From Pedococcus cremeus (lineage in GTDB: Bacteria > Actinomycetota > Actinomycetes > Actinomycetales > Dermatophilaceae): 64,000 nt of DNA. Positions 33,856-43,228 of this stretch are shown one piece after another. The DNA lies in contig NZ_FOHB01000011.1 of NCBI RefSeq assembly GCF_900111375.1, positions 1 to 64,000 of the forward strand. The letters are read 5' to 3'. The notes beneath the pieces are model-generated. The model was not told the DNA's origin, made no database searches, and saw only the letters and a program-made list of their open reading frames with translations. The stretch's first letter is position 1. Each line of letters begins with the position of its first letter. A program made the translations under genes and the position numbers.

Positions 33856-35142
33856 ATGAACCCGATCAGGCTCCGCGGCCCCGCCGACGTCCTCGCCGTC
33901 CTCCCGTTCCAGCTCGGCTACCACCCGCACGAGGCCGTGGTCGTCGTGGCGGTGTCCCACCGGTCCATCGGGCTGGTCCAGCGCCTCGACCTCCCGCCCG
34001 CTGACGAGGTCGACGCTGCGGTCGACGCCCTCCTGCCCGCGCTGGAGCGCGAACGGCCCGAGGCCGTGCTGCTGGTGGGCTACGAGTCGGCGCAATCCAG
34101 TGCGGTGCCGGTGCTCGACGCCCTGCGCGACGCCTGCGAGCAGCGGGGCATGGAGGTGCTGGACCGCCTGCTCGTGCGGGAGGGGCGCTGGTATGCCGTG
34201 GACTGCGCGACCGGCTGCTGTCCCGAGGGCGGGGCGCCGCTCCCGGCGCCGGAGGACACCCCGGCAGTGGCCGACTTCGTGGCCATGGAGACCGCACCCC
34301 TGTCGGACCGGGAGGCGGTGACCCGCCAGCTCGACCCCGACCCGGTCCGGTCCGCCGAGGTGGCGGCGGCGATCCGGCAGGTGGGACCCCGCACCACGTG
34401 GCGGGCCGCCGGCCGGACCCTCGGCAGGGCGCCGGCCGGCGCGGCGTTCGGGTTGGCGCGAGGTGACCTCCCCGACCCGGTCACCGGAGCGCTGCCGTTG
34501 CCCCCGCCGCCGACGGTGCCCCCGTTCCTGCGGGTGGTGGGGAGCAGGAGCTGCAAGGAGCCTCCGGCCGAGGTCCTCGACGGTGACCTCGAGCGCGAGG
34601 CCGAGTGGGCGGCGGAAGCGGCAGCAGCCGAGCGTGCCCGGGACGCCCGACGGCTGCGCCAGCTCTCCGGCTGGGCGGTGGTGTGCGACGTGTCGGCCGG
34701 ACGGCCGCCCCTCGACGGCCTGGCCCCCGAGGAGGTGGCCGACCTCGCGCTCTCCCTGCGCGACGTCCACCTGCGTGACGGGCTCATCGCCTGGTTCAGC
34801 CCGGGGACCCTGCCGCTGGAGGCCCTCGACGGCGACCTGCCCGACCAGCTGCGCAGCTGCCTGCCGCGGGCCTCGTGGGTCGGGGCCCGCCGCAGCCGGG
34901 GTCGAGCCATTGCGGCCCGCCGGCTGCAGGGCCGCCTGGTCGAGCTGTGCCGGATGCTGCCGGCGGAGGAGGCCGCCCCGGCCCTGACCGTGCTGGCCCA
35001 CGTGGCGTGGTGCGTGCTGGGCGACGGAGCCCTGGCCCGGGCCGCCGTCGAGCGGGCCCTGGCGCTCGAACCCGACTACCGGCTGGCCCAGTTGGTGGCC
35101 GCCATGGTCAACGTCGCCTTCCGCCCGACCGTCACGGCCTGA
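33856..35142 (+). CDS. DUF4192 family protein
   Basis: This 428-residue protein begins MNPIRLRGPADVLAVLPFQL followed by GYHPHEAVVVVAVS, the usual DUF4192 N-terminus. The conserved Cys cluster WYAVDCATGCCPEGG (about 114-128) is present and could bind metal. The C-terminal part has TPR-like helices (LAHVAWCVLGDGALARAAVERALALEPDYRLAQL). Cytoplasmic, no signal. The family is widespread in actinomycetes and of unknown function. It is followed by the metX riboswitch 70 bp downstream, with no clear terminator between. Confidence 0.82.
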   Translation: MNPIRLRGPADVLAVLPFQLGYHPHEAVVVVAVSHRSIGLVQRLDLPPADEVDAAVDALLPALERERPEAVLLVGYESAQSSAVPVLDALRDACEQRGMEVLDRLLVREGRWYAVDCATGCCPEGGAPLPAPEDTPAVADFVAMETAPLSDREAVTRQLDPDPVRSAEVAAAIRQVGPRTTWRAAGRTLGRAPAGAAFGLARGDLPDPVTGALPLPPPPTVPPFLRVVGSRSCKEPPAEVLDGDLEREAEWAAEAAAAERARDARRLRQLSGWAVVCDVSAGRPPLDGLAPEEVADLALSLRDVHLRDGLIAWFSPGTLPLEALDGDLPDQLRSCLPRASWVGARRSRGRAIAARRLQGRLVELCRMLPAEEAAPALTVLAHVAWCVLGDGALARAAVERALALEPDYRLAQLVAAMVNVAFRPTVTA

Positions 35143-35201
35143 CGGCACCGGCGCAGCGTCCAGAAACCGGACAGCGGGGACCACGTGACGGGCGCCGGTC
35201 C

Positions 35202-35207
35202 TATGCT
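35202..35207 (+). promoter_or_regulatory. -10 element for metX riboswitch transcript
   Basis: TATGCT, a TANNNT match, lies seven bases before the start of the SAM-IV consensus, predicting transcription start near 35214. No clear -35 at normal spacing. Confidence 0.45.
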
Positions 35208-35212
35208 GGGCG

Positions 35213-35324
35213 CCAAGGTCACGAGTTCCAGCGCGAAGCCCCGGCTCGCTGGACGGCAACCCTCCTCGCGGTGGGGTGCCCCGGGTGAGGACCGGGCCGC
35301 GGCGACCGTCGCGGCAAGCGCGAC
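35213..35324 (+). promoter_or_regulatory. SAM-IV riboswitch upstream of metX
   Basis: This is the second copy of the aptamer at 11.6 kb: GGTCACGAGTTCCAGCG, GCGAAGCCCCGGCTCGC, CGGCAACCCTCC, GGTGGGGTGCCCCGGGTG and closing GACC (35290-35293), which pairs with GGTC (35217-35220). The trailing GGCAAGCGCG is also shared. It should lower homoserine O-acetyltransferase expression when SAM is high. Confidence 0.88.
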
Positions 35325-35337
35325 CACAGGAGCTGTG
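35325..35337 (+). promoter_or_regulatory. hairpin covering the metX ribosome binding site
   Basis: CACAG-GAG-CTGTG forms a 5-bp stem containing the AGGAG Shine-Dalgarno of metX (ATG 35342). It sits immediately after the aptamer, so the riboswitch could act on translation. The metY copy has a longer terminator-like structure instead. The mechanism is inference. Confidence 0.4.
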
Positions 35338-35341
35338 CCCC

Positions 35342-36517
35342 ATGACCACCACGTCGTCGACTCCTCGACTCTCCTCGGGAGCCTGGCTCTCCGCGGGGGC
35401 GTGGCGCGAGGGCGACCCGGTGGGGGACCGGCGGTTCGTCTCGGTGGGACCCGTCGAGCTCGAGGCCGGCGGGCGCCTGCCTGACGTCACCGTCGCCTAC
35501 GAGACGTGGGGCACCCTCAACGAGGCCCGCGACAACGCCATCCTGGTCGAGCACGCCCTCACCGGCGACAGCCACGTCTCCGGTCCGGCCGGACCGGGGC
35601 ACGCGACGCCGGGCTGGTGGGACGGGCTCATCGGCCCCGGCTGCCCCTTCGACACCGACCGCCACTTCGTCGTCGCCGCCAACGTGCTCGGCGGCTGCCA
35701 GGGCACCACGGGCCCCGCCTCGACGGCGCCCGACGGCCGGCCGTGGGGGAGCAGGTTCCCGTTCGTGACCATCCGCGACCAGGTGGCGGTGGAGGCCCGG
35801 CTCGCCGAGCTGCTCGGCATCGAGCGCTGGAACGCGGTCCTCGGCGGGTCGATGGGCGGCATGCGCTCGCTGGAGTGGGCGGTCACCCATCCGGAGCGCG
35901 TCGAGACGGCCATCGTGCTGGCCTCGACCGCCTACGCCACGGCCGAGCAGATCGCCTGGTGCCAGCCGCAGCTGCTCGCCATCCGCAGCGACCCCGCCTT
36001 CCACGGCGGCGACTACTACGAGCGGGGCGCCGGCCCCGAGCAGGGTCTCGGCATCGCCCGGCGGATCGCCCACGTGACCTACCGCAGCGAGCTCGAGCTG
36101 CACGAGCGGTTCGGCCGGCTGCCCCAGGGCGCCGAGCAGCCCGTCGGGGGTGGGGGCCGCTACGCCGTCGAGAGCTACCTCGACCACCACGCGGGCAAGA
36201 TCGCGGCCCGTTTCGACGCCAACTCCTACCTCGTGCTCACCGAGGCGATGAACTCCCACGACGTCGGCCGCGACCGTGGCGGCGTCGCGGCAGCGCTCAG
36301 GCGCGTCATGGGACGCCTGGTCGTGGCCAGCGTCGACTCCGACCGGCTGTACCCGCCGCGGCTGTCCGAGGAGATCGCCGCCGCGGTGCCCCACGCCGAG
36401 CACGTCAGCATCACCTCCCCGTACGGGCACGACGGGTTCCTCATCGAGACCGAGCAGGTGGGAGCCATCCTCCGCCAAGCGGTCGCGCGACCGGCCGGGG
36501 CAGAGGAAATCCGGTAG
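35342..36517 (+). CDS. metX: homoserine O-acetyltransferase
   Basis: This 391-residue alpha/beta hydrolase-fold acyltransferase makes O-acetylhomoserine for methionine synthesis. Catalytic triad: Ser170 in LGGSMGGMRSLEW, Asp334 in VDSDRLYPP and His363 in GHDGFLIE. Early motifs LPDVTVAYETWG and NAILVEHALTGDSHV are typical. ATG 35342 follows the riboswitch and its RBS hairpin; earlier in-frame starts lie inside the aptamer. The product feeds MetY, encoded 23 kb away under a sister riboswitch. Acetyl versus succinyl specificity cannot be proved from sequence, but actinobacterial members are generally acetyltransferases. Confidence 0.93.
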   Translation: MTTTSSTPRLSSGAWLSAGAWREGDPVGDRRFVSVGPVELEAGGRLPDVTVAYETWGTLNEARDNAILVEHALTGDSHVSGPAGPGHATPGWWDGLIGPGCPFDTDRHFVVAANVLGGCQGTTGPASTAPDGRPWGSRFPFVTIRDQVAVEARLAELLGIERWNAVLGGSMGGMRSLEWAVTHPERVETAIVLASTAYATAEQIAWCQPQLLAIRSDPAFHGGDYYERGAGPEQGLGIARRIAHVTYRSELELHERFGRLPQGAEQPVGGGGRYAVESYLDHHAGKIAARFDANSYLVLTEAMNSHDVGRDRGGVAAALRRVMGRLVVASVDSDRLYPPRLSEEIAAAVPHAEHVSITSPYGHDGFLIETEQVGAILRQAVARPAGAEEIR

Positions 36518-36571
36518 CGTCTGGCCACCGGGCCACCCCCAGCCGCCCGGACGCCGAACAAGGAGGTTCCT

Positions 36572-36979
36572 GTGGCCATCGTTGTGGGTTACGTGCCTAC
36601 GAAGGAAGGTCGCGCTGCTCTGCGTCGCGCCGCCGACGAGTCCCTGCTCCGCAAGACGAAGCTGATCGTGATCAACTCCAACCGCGGTGGCAAGGACTAT
36701 GACGCCAAGGAGGCCGAGCGCTTCGAGAAGGAGCTCCACAACGTCCAGCACGAGCTCGACGAGGTCGGGATCGAGCACGAGGTCCGGCAGCTGGTCCGCG
36801 GCAACGAGCCCGCCGAGGACCTCATCGCGGTGGCCGAGGAGACCTCGGCCGACTTCATCGTCATCGGCCTGCGCCGGCGCACCCCGGTGGGCAAGCTGAT
36901 CCTGGGCTCGAACGCCCAGCGGATCCTGCTCGACGCGTCCTGCCCGGTGCTCGCCGTCAAGGCCGAGCCCGAGGCCTGA
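36572..36979 (+). CDS. universal stress protein (UspA family)
   Basis: This is a 135-residue single-domain USP: MAIVVGYVPTKEGRAALRRA, then GLRRRTPVGKLILGSNAQRILL, which supplies the Gly-rich ATP-binding pattern, and CPVLAVKAEP at the end. GTG 36572 has a strong AAGGAGG nine bases upstream. It lies 54 bp after metX and may be partly read through from it, but the strong ribosome site suggests efficient independent translation. A small palindrome CCCGCACGCGTGCGGG (36985-37000) follows and could be a weak terminator. Confidence 0.88.
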   Translation: MAIVVGYVPTKEGRAALRRAADESLLRKTKLIVINSNRGGKDYDAKEAERFEKELHNVQHELDEVGIEHEVRQLVRGNEPAEDLIAVAEETSADFIVIGLRRRTPVGKLILGSNAQRILLDASCPVLAVKAEPEA

Positions 36980-37086
36980 CCGGACCCGCACGCGTGCGGG
37001 CCGATACGCGAGCCCGTGCGCGGCATACCGGTGGTCCGTTTGGCGGGTTTTGCCGCTCCGGTGCGAGAGCAGGGGCCGACTCGTTT

Positions 37087-37092
37087 TACAAT
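37087..37092 (+). promoter_or_regulatory. candidate -10 element for the principal sigma factor gene
   Basis: TACAAT within the unusually AT-rich GTTTTACAATGTC is the best -10 match in the 258-bp leader. It predicts a 5' leader of about 140 nt. I see no strong -35 element at 16-18 bp. Confidence 0.45.
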
Positions 37093-37147
37093 GTCACTTA
37101 CGCATACCGGCGAGCAGGTCCCCCGCAGCCCCTGAGAGCCGGTTGTC

Positions 37148-37234
37148 GTGAATACTTCCGCCTCCGCTGTTGTTGTCATGGTCGTGCGCTTCGGCCCTGA
37201 TGGCGTGCGCTGCTCTGTCCGCGACGAAAGGTAG
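37148..37234 (+). CDS. short upstream ORF in the sigma factor leader
   Basis: A 28-codon ORF from GTG 37148 reads VNTSASAVVVMVVRF then GPDGVRCSVRDER and stops at TAG 37232-37234, three bases before the sigma factor GTG. Its last codons (GAA AGG) form the only Shine-Dalgarno-like sequence of the sigma gene, so its translation would directly affect sigma factor initiation. Its own start has only a weak purine stretch upstream. It is either a regulatory leader peptide or a chance ORF. Confidence 0.35.
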   Translation: MNTSASAVVVMVVRFGPDGVRCSVRDER

Positions 37235-37237
37235 TCC

Positions 37238-38893
<1,656 letters not shown>

Positions 38894-38917
38894 TCGGCAC
38901 CGCTGCCACCAGGCGCA

Positions 38918-38954
38918 AACAGGCCAGGTCGTCCTTCGGGGTGCCTGGCCTGTT
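38918..38954 (+). terminator. terminator hairpin after sigma factor gene
   Basis: An 11-bp perfect stem AACAGGCCAGG/CCTGGCCTGTT closes a loop that contains its own small CC-TTCG-GG type hairpin. It starts 25 bp after the stop. Confidence 0.75.
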
Positions 38955-39040
38955 GGCGTCCTGCGCAGTGGCTGACGCGGAGGTCTATGGTGGGGAAGGC
39001 GGCGTGGCCGCGATCCACGGGTCTGGAGGGGGCGCCGGAG

Positions 39041-40003
39041 ATGCCGAATGTCCCGTTCTCCACCGAGGACCTGCTGGCCTCCATCGGGCAGGCTGTCATC
39101 GCGACGGACCTCGACGGCGTGGTGCTCTACTGGAACGCTGCCGCCGAGGACCTGTACGGGTGGACGGCCGAGGAGGCGCTGGGGCGCAACATCGCCACCC
39201 TGACCGTGCCCACGATGTCCGAGCAGATGGCTGCCGACATCATGCTGGCGCTGCGCACTGGGGCGCGTTGGTCCGGAGGGTTCGCGGTGAGCGGCCGGGA
39301 CGGCTCCGTCTTCCCCGCCCTCGTCACGGATGCCGGGATCCACGTCGACGGGGAGCTCGTCGGCATCGTGGGCGTGTCGGCCCATCTCGGCACGGCGCTC
39401 AGACCGCTGTTGGAGCGCTCGACGGATGCCGCGCTGGTGGTGCGCACAGACGGCATCGTCACCTATGCGAGCCCGGCCGTGACCGCCCTGTTCGGTTGGC
39501 AGGAGTCAGCGGTGATGGGCCAGTCGTTCATCCCCCTGGTGCATCCCGACGACCGCGCACCCCTCGCAGAGTTCCTCACCCAGGTGACCGAGCGACCCGG
39601 TGGCTACGCCCCCCTCACCCTGCGGATCCGCCACGAGGACGGGTCGTGGACGTGGGTCGAGGCTGCTCTGACCAACCTGTTGGACGACCCGGTCGTGCGC
39701 GGTGTGGTATGCAACCTCCACCGGAGCATCAGCCGCCCCGCCCAGGAACGGGCTGAAGAGCGGATCGCCCAGCTGCAGCGGGCCCTGGACTCCAGGGTGG
39801 TCATCGAGCAGGCGAAGGGCTTCCTCGCTGCGCGGGAGGGCACCGTCCCCGACCTCGCGTTCGAGCGCCTGCGCAGCCATGCGAGGGCGCACGACCTCAG
39901 CGTGCGCGAGGTGGCCCAACGGCTCCTGGACGGGGAGCTGGACCTCGGACCCACAGCCCGGACCTCGCCCCCGACGCCACCACATGGTACAAAGGGCTCG
40001 TAA
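39041..40003 (+). CDS. PAS-PAS-ANTAR RNA-binding regulator
   Basis: This 320-residue protein has two PAS domains (about 8-115 with VIATDLDGVVLYWNAAAEDLYGW split by a turn, and 125-240 with ALVVRTDGIVTYASPAV and LVHPDDRAPL) followed by a C-terminal ANTAR domain (about 252-305: LDSRVVIEQAKGFLAAREG, LRSHARAHDLSVREVAQRLL). ANTAR domains bind paired hairpins in mRNA and act as antiterminators, so this is probably a ligand- or redox-sensed RNA regulator. ATG 39041 has GGAGGGGG upstream; an ATG at 38987 would add 18 residues. Its target is not evident here. Confidence 0.87.
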   Translation: MPNVPFSTEDLLASIGQAVIATDLDGVVLYWNAAAEDLYGWTAEEALGRNIATLTVPTMSEQMAADIMLALRTGARWSGGFAVSGRDGSVFPALVTDAGIHVDGELVGIVGVSAHLGTALRPLLERSTDAALVVRTDGIVTYASPAVTALFGWQESAVMGQSFIPLVHPDDRAPLAEFLTQVTERPGGYAPLTLRIRHEDGSWTWVEAALTNLLDDPVVRGVVCNLHRSISRPAQERAEERIAQLQRALDSRVVIEQAKGFLAAREGTVPDLAFERLRSHARAHDLSVREVAQRLLDGELDLGPTARTSPPTPPHGTKGS

Positions 40004-40036
40004 GCCTTAGACCCGGCTCCTCCATCGAACGGCGGT

Positions 40037-41449
40037 GTGATGGCCGGGTTCTCGACCGATGGTCTGGCGTTCTCCGTCCGGGTCCACGAGGTGCTCTGTT
40101 GGCGCGCCGGTCCCGTCTGGGCTGTCAGCCTCCCCGAACTGGGCCGTGCCTCTGTAGCCGGTCGTCTGTCCGAGGTCGAGGGTGTGGCCCGGGCGCTGGT
40201 CGGTGATTCCGACCGGCCGCCGGCAGGCATGGGCTTCGACATCGTGTTCCTGCCGGACACCCTCACCGCTGCCCTCGGCGCAGCTGACACGGCACGCTCA
40301 GAGACCGACGGCCGCGGGCTCGATACCGTACGTCGGTCACTGGGACGGCGGCTGGCCCGCGACGGCCTGGCACCGACTGACGTCGCGGCAGCTCTCGGGG
40401 TGGCTCCGGAGCGAGCCGAGGAACGCGTGGGCGCCCCACCCGGTGAGGGGCGGCCGGCGGGGCCGTCGCCCTCCGTGCGGCTGTCGCCCCACAAGGCTCG
40501 TGCGACGCGACCTGCCGAACCGACGCCGCACGCCGGCTACCGGCACGAGGCACTGCTCTATCGCGACGACGACGAGTTCCTCGCAGGAACGGTGCCCTTC
40601 ATCGAGGAGGCGCTGGCGCTGGGCCAGCCCGTCATGGTGGCCCTCCCCGAGCCCCATCTGACGCTGGTCCGCCAGGAGCTCGGTGCGGCGGCCTCGACGG
40701 TCCGGTTCGTCGACATGGGCCACCTCGGAGCCAACCCGGCGCGGATCATTCCCGCCTGGCGGGAGTTCATCGACGAAGCCTGCCGAGACGGGCAGGAGGC
40801 GCGCGGGATCGCTGAGCCGCTGTGGCAGGGACGCCACGCGGCCGAGGTCGCCGAGTGCCAGCTCCACGAGGCCCTCCTCGACCTCGCCGTGGAGCCCTCG
40901 CAGCCCCTGTGGTTGCGCTGCGCCTATGACGTCCAGCGGCTCGGGTCGCCGGAGTCCGAGGGTGCCCTGCACAGCCACCAGGCCATCGTCGGGGGGACCC
41001 CCCACTCCCACGACGCCGGCCGCCCAGAGCCGCCGGGCATTGGCACGTTCAACGAGAAGCTCCCCGATCCGCCCCCCTCTGCCGACGTGCTGGACTTCGG
41101 GCCGGCCAACCTCATGGTCGTCCGGTCGCGGGTCGCCGAGCAGACGTCAGCCGTCGGTCTGGACCCCGAGCGAGCGGCGGACCTCACGCTCGCGGTCTGG
41201 GAGCTCGCCGTGAACAGCACCGAGTACGGCGGCGGACCGGCGGCGCTGCGTATCTGGCGCGAGCCGGACGCCCTGGTCTGCGAGGTCGCCGACCCGGGCC
41301 ACATCGACGACTACCTCGTGGGACGGCGCACCCCGGACCCCACGTCGCTCGGTCAGCGCGGCGTGTGGCTCGTCAACCAGCTGTGCGACCTCGTCCAGCT
41401 CCGCTCCGGCACCGAGGGCACGACAGCGCGCATCTTCACCTGGCTGTAG
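40037..41449 (+). CDS. HicB-like / MEDS / HATPase (RsbW-like) fusion protein
   Basis: This is a 470-residue protein with three parts. Residues 10-130 resemble the actinobacterial HicB-like antitoxin fold: WAVSLPELGRASVAGRLSEVEGVARAL then LARDGLAPTDVAAALGV, a helix-turn-helix-like tail. Residues 168-310 are a MEDS (DcmR-type sensory) domain: GYRHEALLYRDDDEFLAGTVPF, VDMGHLGANPARII. Residues 350-470 are a GHKL ATPase of the anti-sigma type: LTLAVWELAVNSTEYGGG (N box) and VCEVADPGH (G1 box), ending TTARIFTWL. No His kinase phospho-acceptor is visible. It lies 33 bp after the PAS-ANTAR gene. MEDS plus HATPase is a known actinobacterial pairing; the HicB-like front is unusual. Start could be GTG 40037 or ATG 40040. 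Confidence 0.8.
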   Translation: MMAGFSTDGLAFSVRVHEVLCWRAGPVWAVSLPELGRASVAGRLSEVEGVARALVGDSDRPPAGMGFDIVFLPDTLTAALGAADTARSETDGRGLDTVRRSLGRRLARDGLAPTDVAAALGVAPERAEERVGAPPGEGRPAGPSPSVRLSPHKARATRPAEPTPHAGYRHEALLYRDDDEFLAGTVPFIEEALALGQPVMVALPEPHLTLVRQELGAAASTVRFVDMGHLGANPARIIPAWREFIDEACRDGQEARGIAEPLWQGRHAAEVAECQLHEALLDLAVEPSQPLWLRCAYDVQRLGSPESEGALHSHQAIVGGTPHSHDAGRPEPPGIGTFNEKLPDPPPSADVLDFGPANLMVVRSRVAEQTSAVGLDPERAADLTLAVWELAVNSTEYGGGPAALRIWREPDALVCEVADPGHIDDYLVGRRTPDPTSLGQRGVWLVNQLCDLVQLRSGTEGTTARIFTWL

Positions 41450-41579
41450 GCGGTCCCTGCGCCGGCCGTGGCGGGCGTCGGCAGGTCGAGGAGGGCGCGG
41501 GACCTGCGGCCCTAGCCGGTGGGCGCGGTGGAGGCGTGTGCTGGTGGTGGCGCGGAGGGCAGCGCCAGAGGTGGTTGTC

Positions 41580-43178
41580 ATGGCTGGCGGTCGGACACAG
41601 GAACTCGTCGTGGGGTGGCTGGCGACCGTGGCCGCCGTCGCGGCGCTGCTCACGGGCAGCCTCCTCACCGCCCCAGCCGCCCGCGCGGCGACCCTTCTCG
41701 GCAACGACGTGTCGTGGCCGCAGTGCGACAAGGCTGTCGGCGGCCTCGGCCTGCCCATGCCGCCGGACACCGCGGCGTTCGCCGTCATCGGGCTCACCAA
41801 GGGCCTGCCCTTCACCGAGAACCCCTGCCTCGCCGACCAGGTCGCGTGGGCGACCCAGCACGGCACCCCGACCCACGCCTACACGATCGCCGCCTTCCCC
41901 ACGACGGCGCAGCTGGGCACCTACGGCACCCAGGGGCCGTGGCGGGCCACCACCCGGGCCGGGCAGCTGTCCAACGTCGGCTACGCCGAGGCCCGCTTCG
42001 CCCTGCAGAGCCTCCAGGCCGTCCCGTTCACGCCACCCGTCGTGTGGGTCGACGTCGAACCGCGCCCCGCCCAGCCGTGGCCGTCCGACACCACGGCCCA
42101 GCGCCGCGAGAACCGCTACGTCGTCGAGGGGCTGATGCGCGGGCTGCGCGACGCGGGCGTCGCCTACGGCCTCTACTCGTATGCCGCGGGCTGGCAGGCC
42201 ATCACCGGTTCCTGGTGGCTCCCCGGCGTGCCGGTGTGGGCCACGGCGGGCCGGCTCGACTACCCGGATGAGGCCCTCGACCGTTGCACCCAGGCCAGCT
42301 TCTCCGGCGGGCGGGTGGTCCTCTCCCAGTGGTACGACGACGTGGCGGACTACGACCGCACCTGTGAGCCGTACGCCTTCACCCCGCTGCCCGTGCCGGC
42401 GTCGACGCTGTCGATGTCGACGGCCGACTTCAACGGTGACTGGGTCGGTGACGTGCTCGCGCGCACCGCGACCGGCGACCTTCGCCTGTATGCCGGTGCG
42501 GCGGGCACCCGTCTCGCCGCCGGCCTGCGGATCGGCAGCGGCTGGAACGGGCTGAGCCTGCTGGAGACGCCCGGTGACGTCGACGGCGACGGCCCGCTCG
42601 ACGTCCTGGCCCGCGAGGCGTCGACGGGGTACCTGTGGCTGTACCGCGGTGACAGCCACGGGGCCTGGCTGCCCCGCGTTCGCGTTGGCACCGGGTGGAA
42701 CGTGTTCAACGCCCTGGTCGGCCCCGGCGACTTCACGGGTGACCAACGGGTCGACCTGCTCGCACGCCGTGCGTCGACGGGTGAGCTGTGGCTCTACGCC
42801 GGCAACGGGAAGGGCGGGTGGAAGCCGGCCGTGCGGGTCGGGACCGGCTGGAACGCGTTCAACGCCCTCGTCGGCCCGGGCGACGTCAACGGTGACGGTG
42901 CGGCCGACGTGCTCGCTCGTCGTGCCTCGACCGGCGACCTGTGGCTCTACCCCGGCAACGGGAAGGGCGGCTGGAAGCCTGCCGTGCGGATCGGCACCGG
43001 CTGGAACGGCATGACCGCGATCATGAGCCCCGGGGACCTCGACGGCGACCGCGTGCCCGACGTCGTGGCGCGCGACCGGTCCGGCGTCCTGTGGCTGTAC
43101 CCCCGCACCGCCAGCGGGACCTGGCGGCCGCGGGTGCGGCTCGGCGCCGGCTGGAACAGCCTGAACGCGCTGTTCTGA
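41580..43178 (+). CDS. secreted DUF1906/GH25-like protein with FG-GAP repeats
   Basis: This 532-residue protein has a signal peptide (VVGWLATVAAVAALLTG to ARA, about residue 35). Residues 38-265 resemble the Rv2525c-like TIM-barrel domain: LLGNDVSWPQCDKA, FAVIGLTKG, WVDVEPRPAQPW, YGLYSYAAGWQ. The C-terminal 260 residues are about five FG-GAP/VCBS-type blades with a 51-residue period (GDVNGDGAADVLARRASTG, LWLYPGNGKGGWKP), each with a Ca-binding-like DxNGDG loop. ATG 41580 follows AGAGGTGG. It is likely a cell-wall or extracellular protein acting on glycans, but the exact activity is not shown. The strongest repeats are near-identical at DNA level. Confidence 0.82.
   Translation: MAGGRTQELVVGWLATVAAVAALLTGSLLTAPAARAATLLGNDVSWPQCDKAVGGLGLPMPPDTAAFAVIGLTKGLPFTENPCLADQVAWATQHGTPTHAYTIAAFPTTAQLGTYGTQGPWRATTRAGQLSNVGYAEARFALQSLQAVPFTPPVVWVDVEPRPAQPWPSDTTAQRRENRYVVEGLMRGLRDAGVAYGLYSYAAGWQAITGSWWLPGVPVWATAGRLDYPDEALDRCTQASFSGGRVVLSQWYDDVADYDRTCEPYAFTPLPVPASTLSMSTADFNGDWVGDVLARTATGDLRLYAGAAGTRLAAGLRIGSGWNGLSLLETPGDVDGDGPLDVLAREASTGYLWLYRGDSHGAWLPRVRVGTGWNVFNALVGPGDFTGDQRVDLLARRASTGELWLYAGNGKGGWKPAVRVGTGWNAFNALVGPGDVNGDGAADVLARRASTGDLWLYPGNGKGGWKPAVRIGTGWNGMTAIMSPGDLDGDRVPDVVARDRSGVLWLYPRTASGTWRPRVRLGAGWNSLNALF
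42755..43010 (+). repeat. 153-bp in-frame tandem repeats within FG-GAP domain
   Basis: Consecutive copies with a 153-bp (51-codon) period, for example GTGGCTCTAC at 42788 and again at 42941, each followed by GGCAACGGGAAGGGCGG, differ at few positions. The high DNA identity suggests recent duplication or gene conversion of blades. Confidence 0.75.
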
Positions 43179-43228
43179 GTCGTCAGCGTTCTCCGGGCCG
43201 TCAGCCGTCCGCCCTCAGCCGTCAGCCC

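Noticed and set aside
36985-37000. 16-bp perfect palindrome CCCGCACGCGTGCGGG as operator of the sigma factor gene
   Set aside because: It lies just after the universal stress protein stop and about 100 bp upstream of the likely promoter; a weak terminator is a simpler reading, and it is too short to be sure of either.
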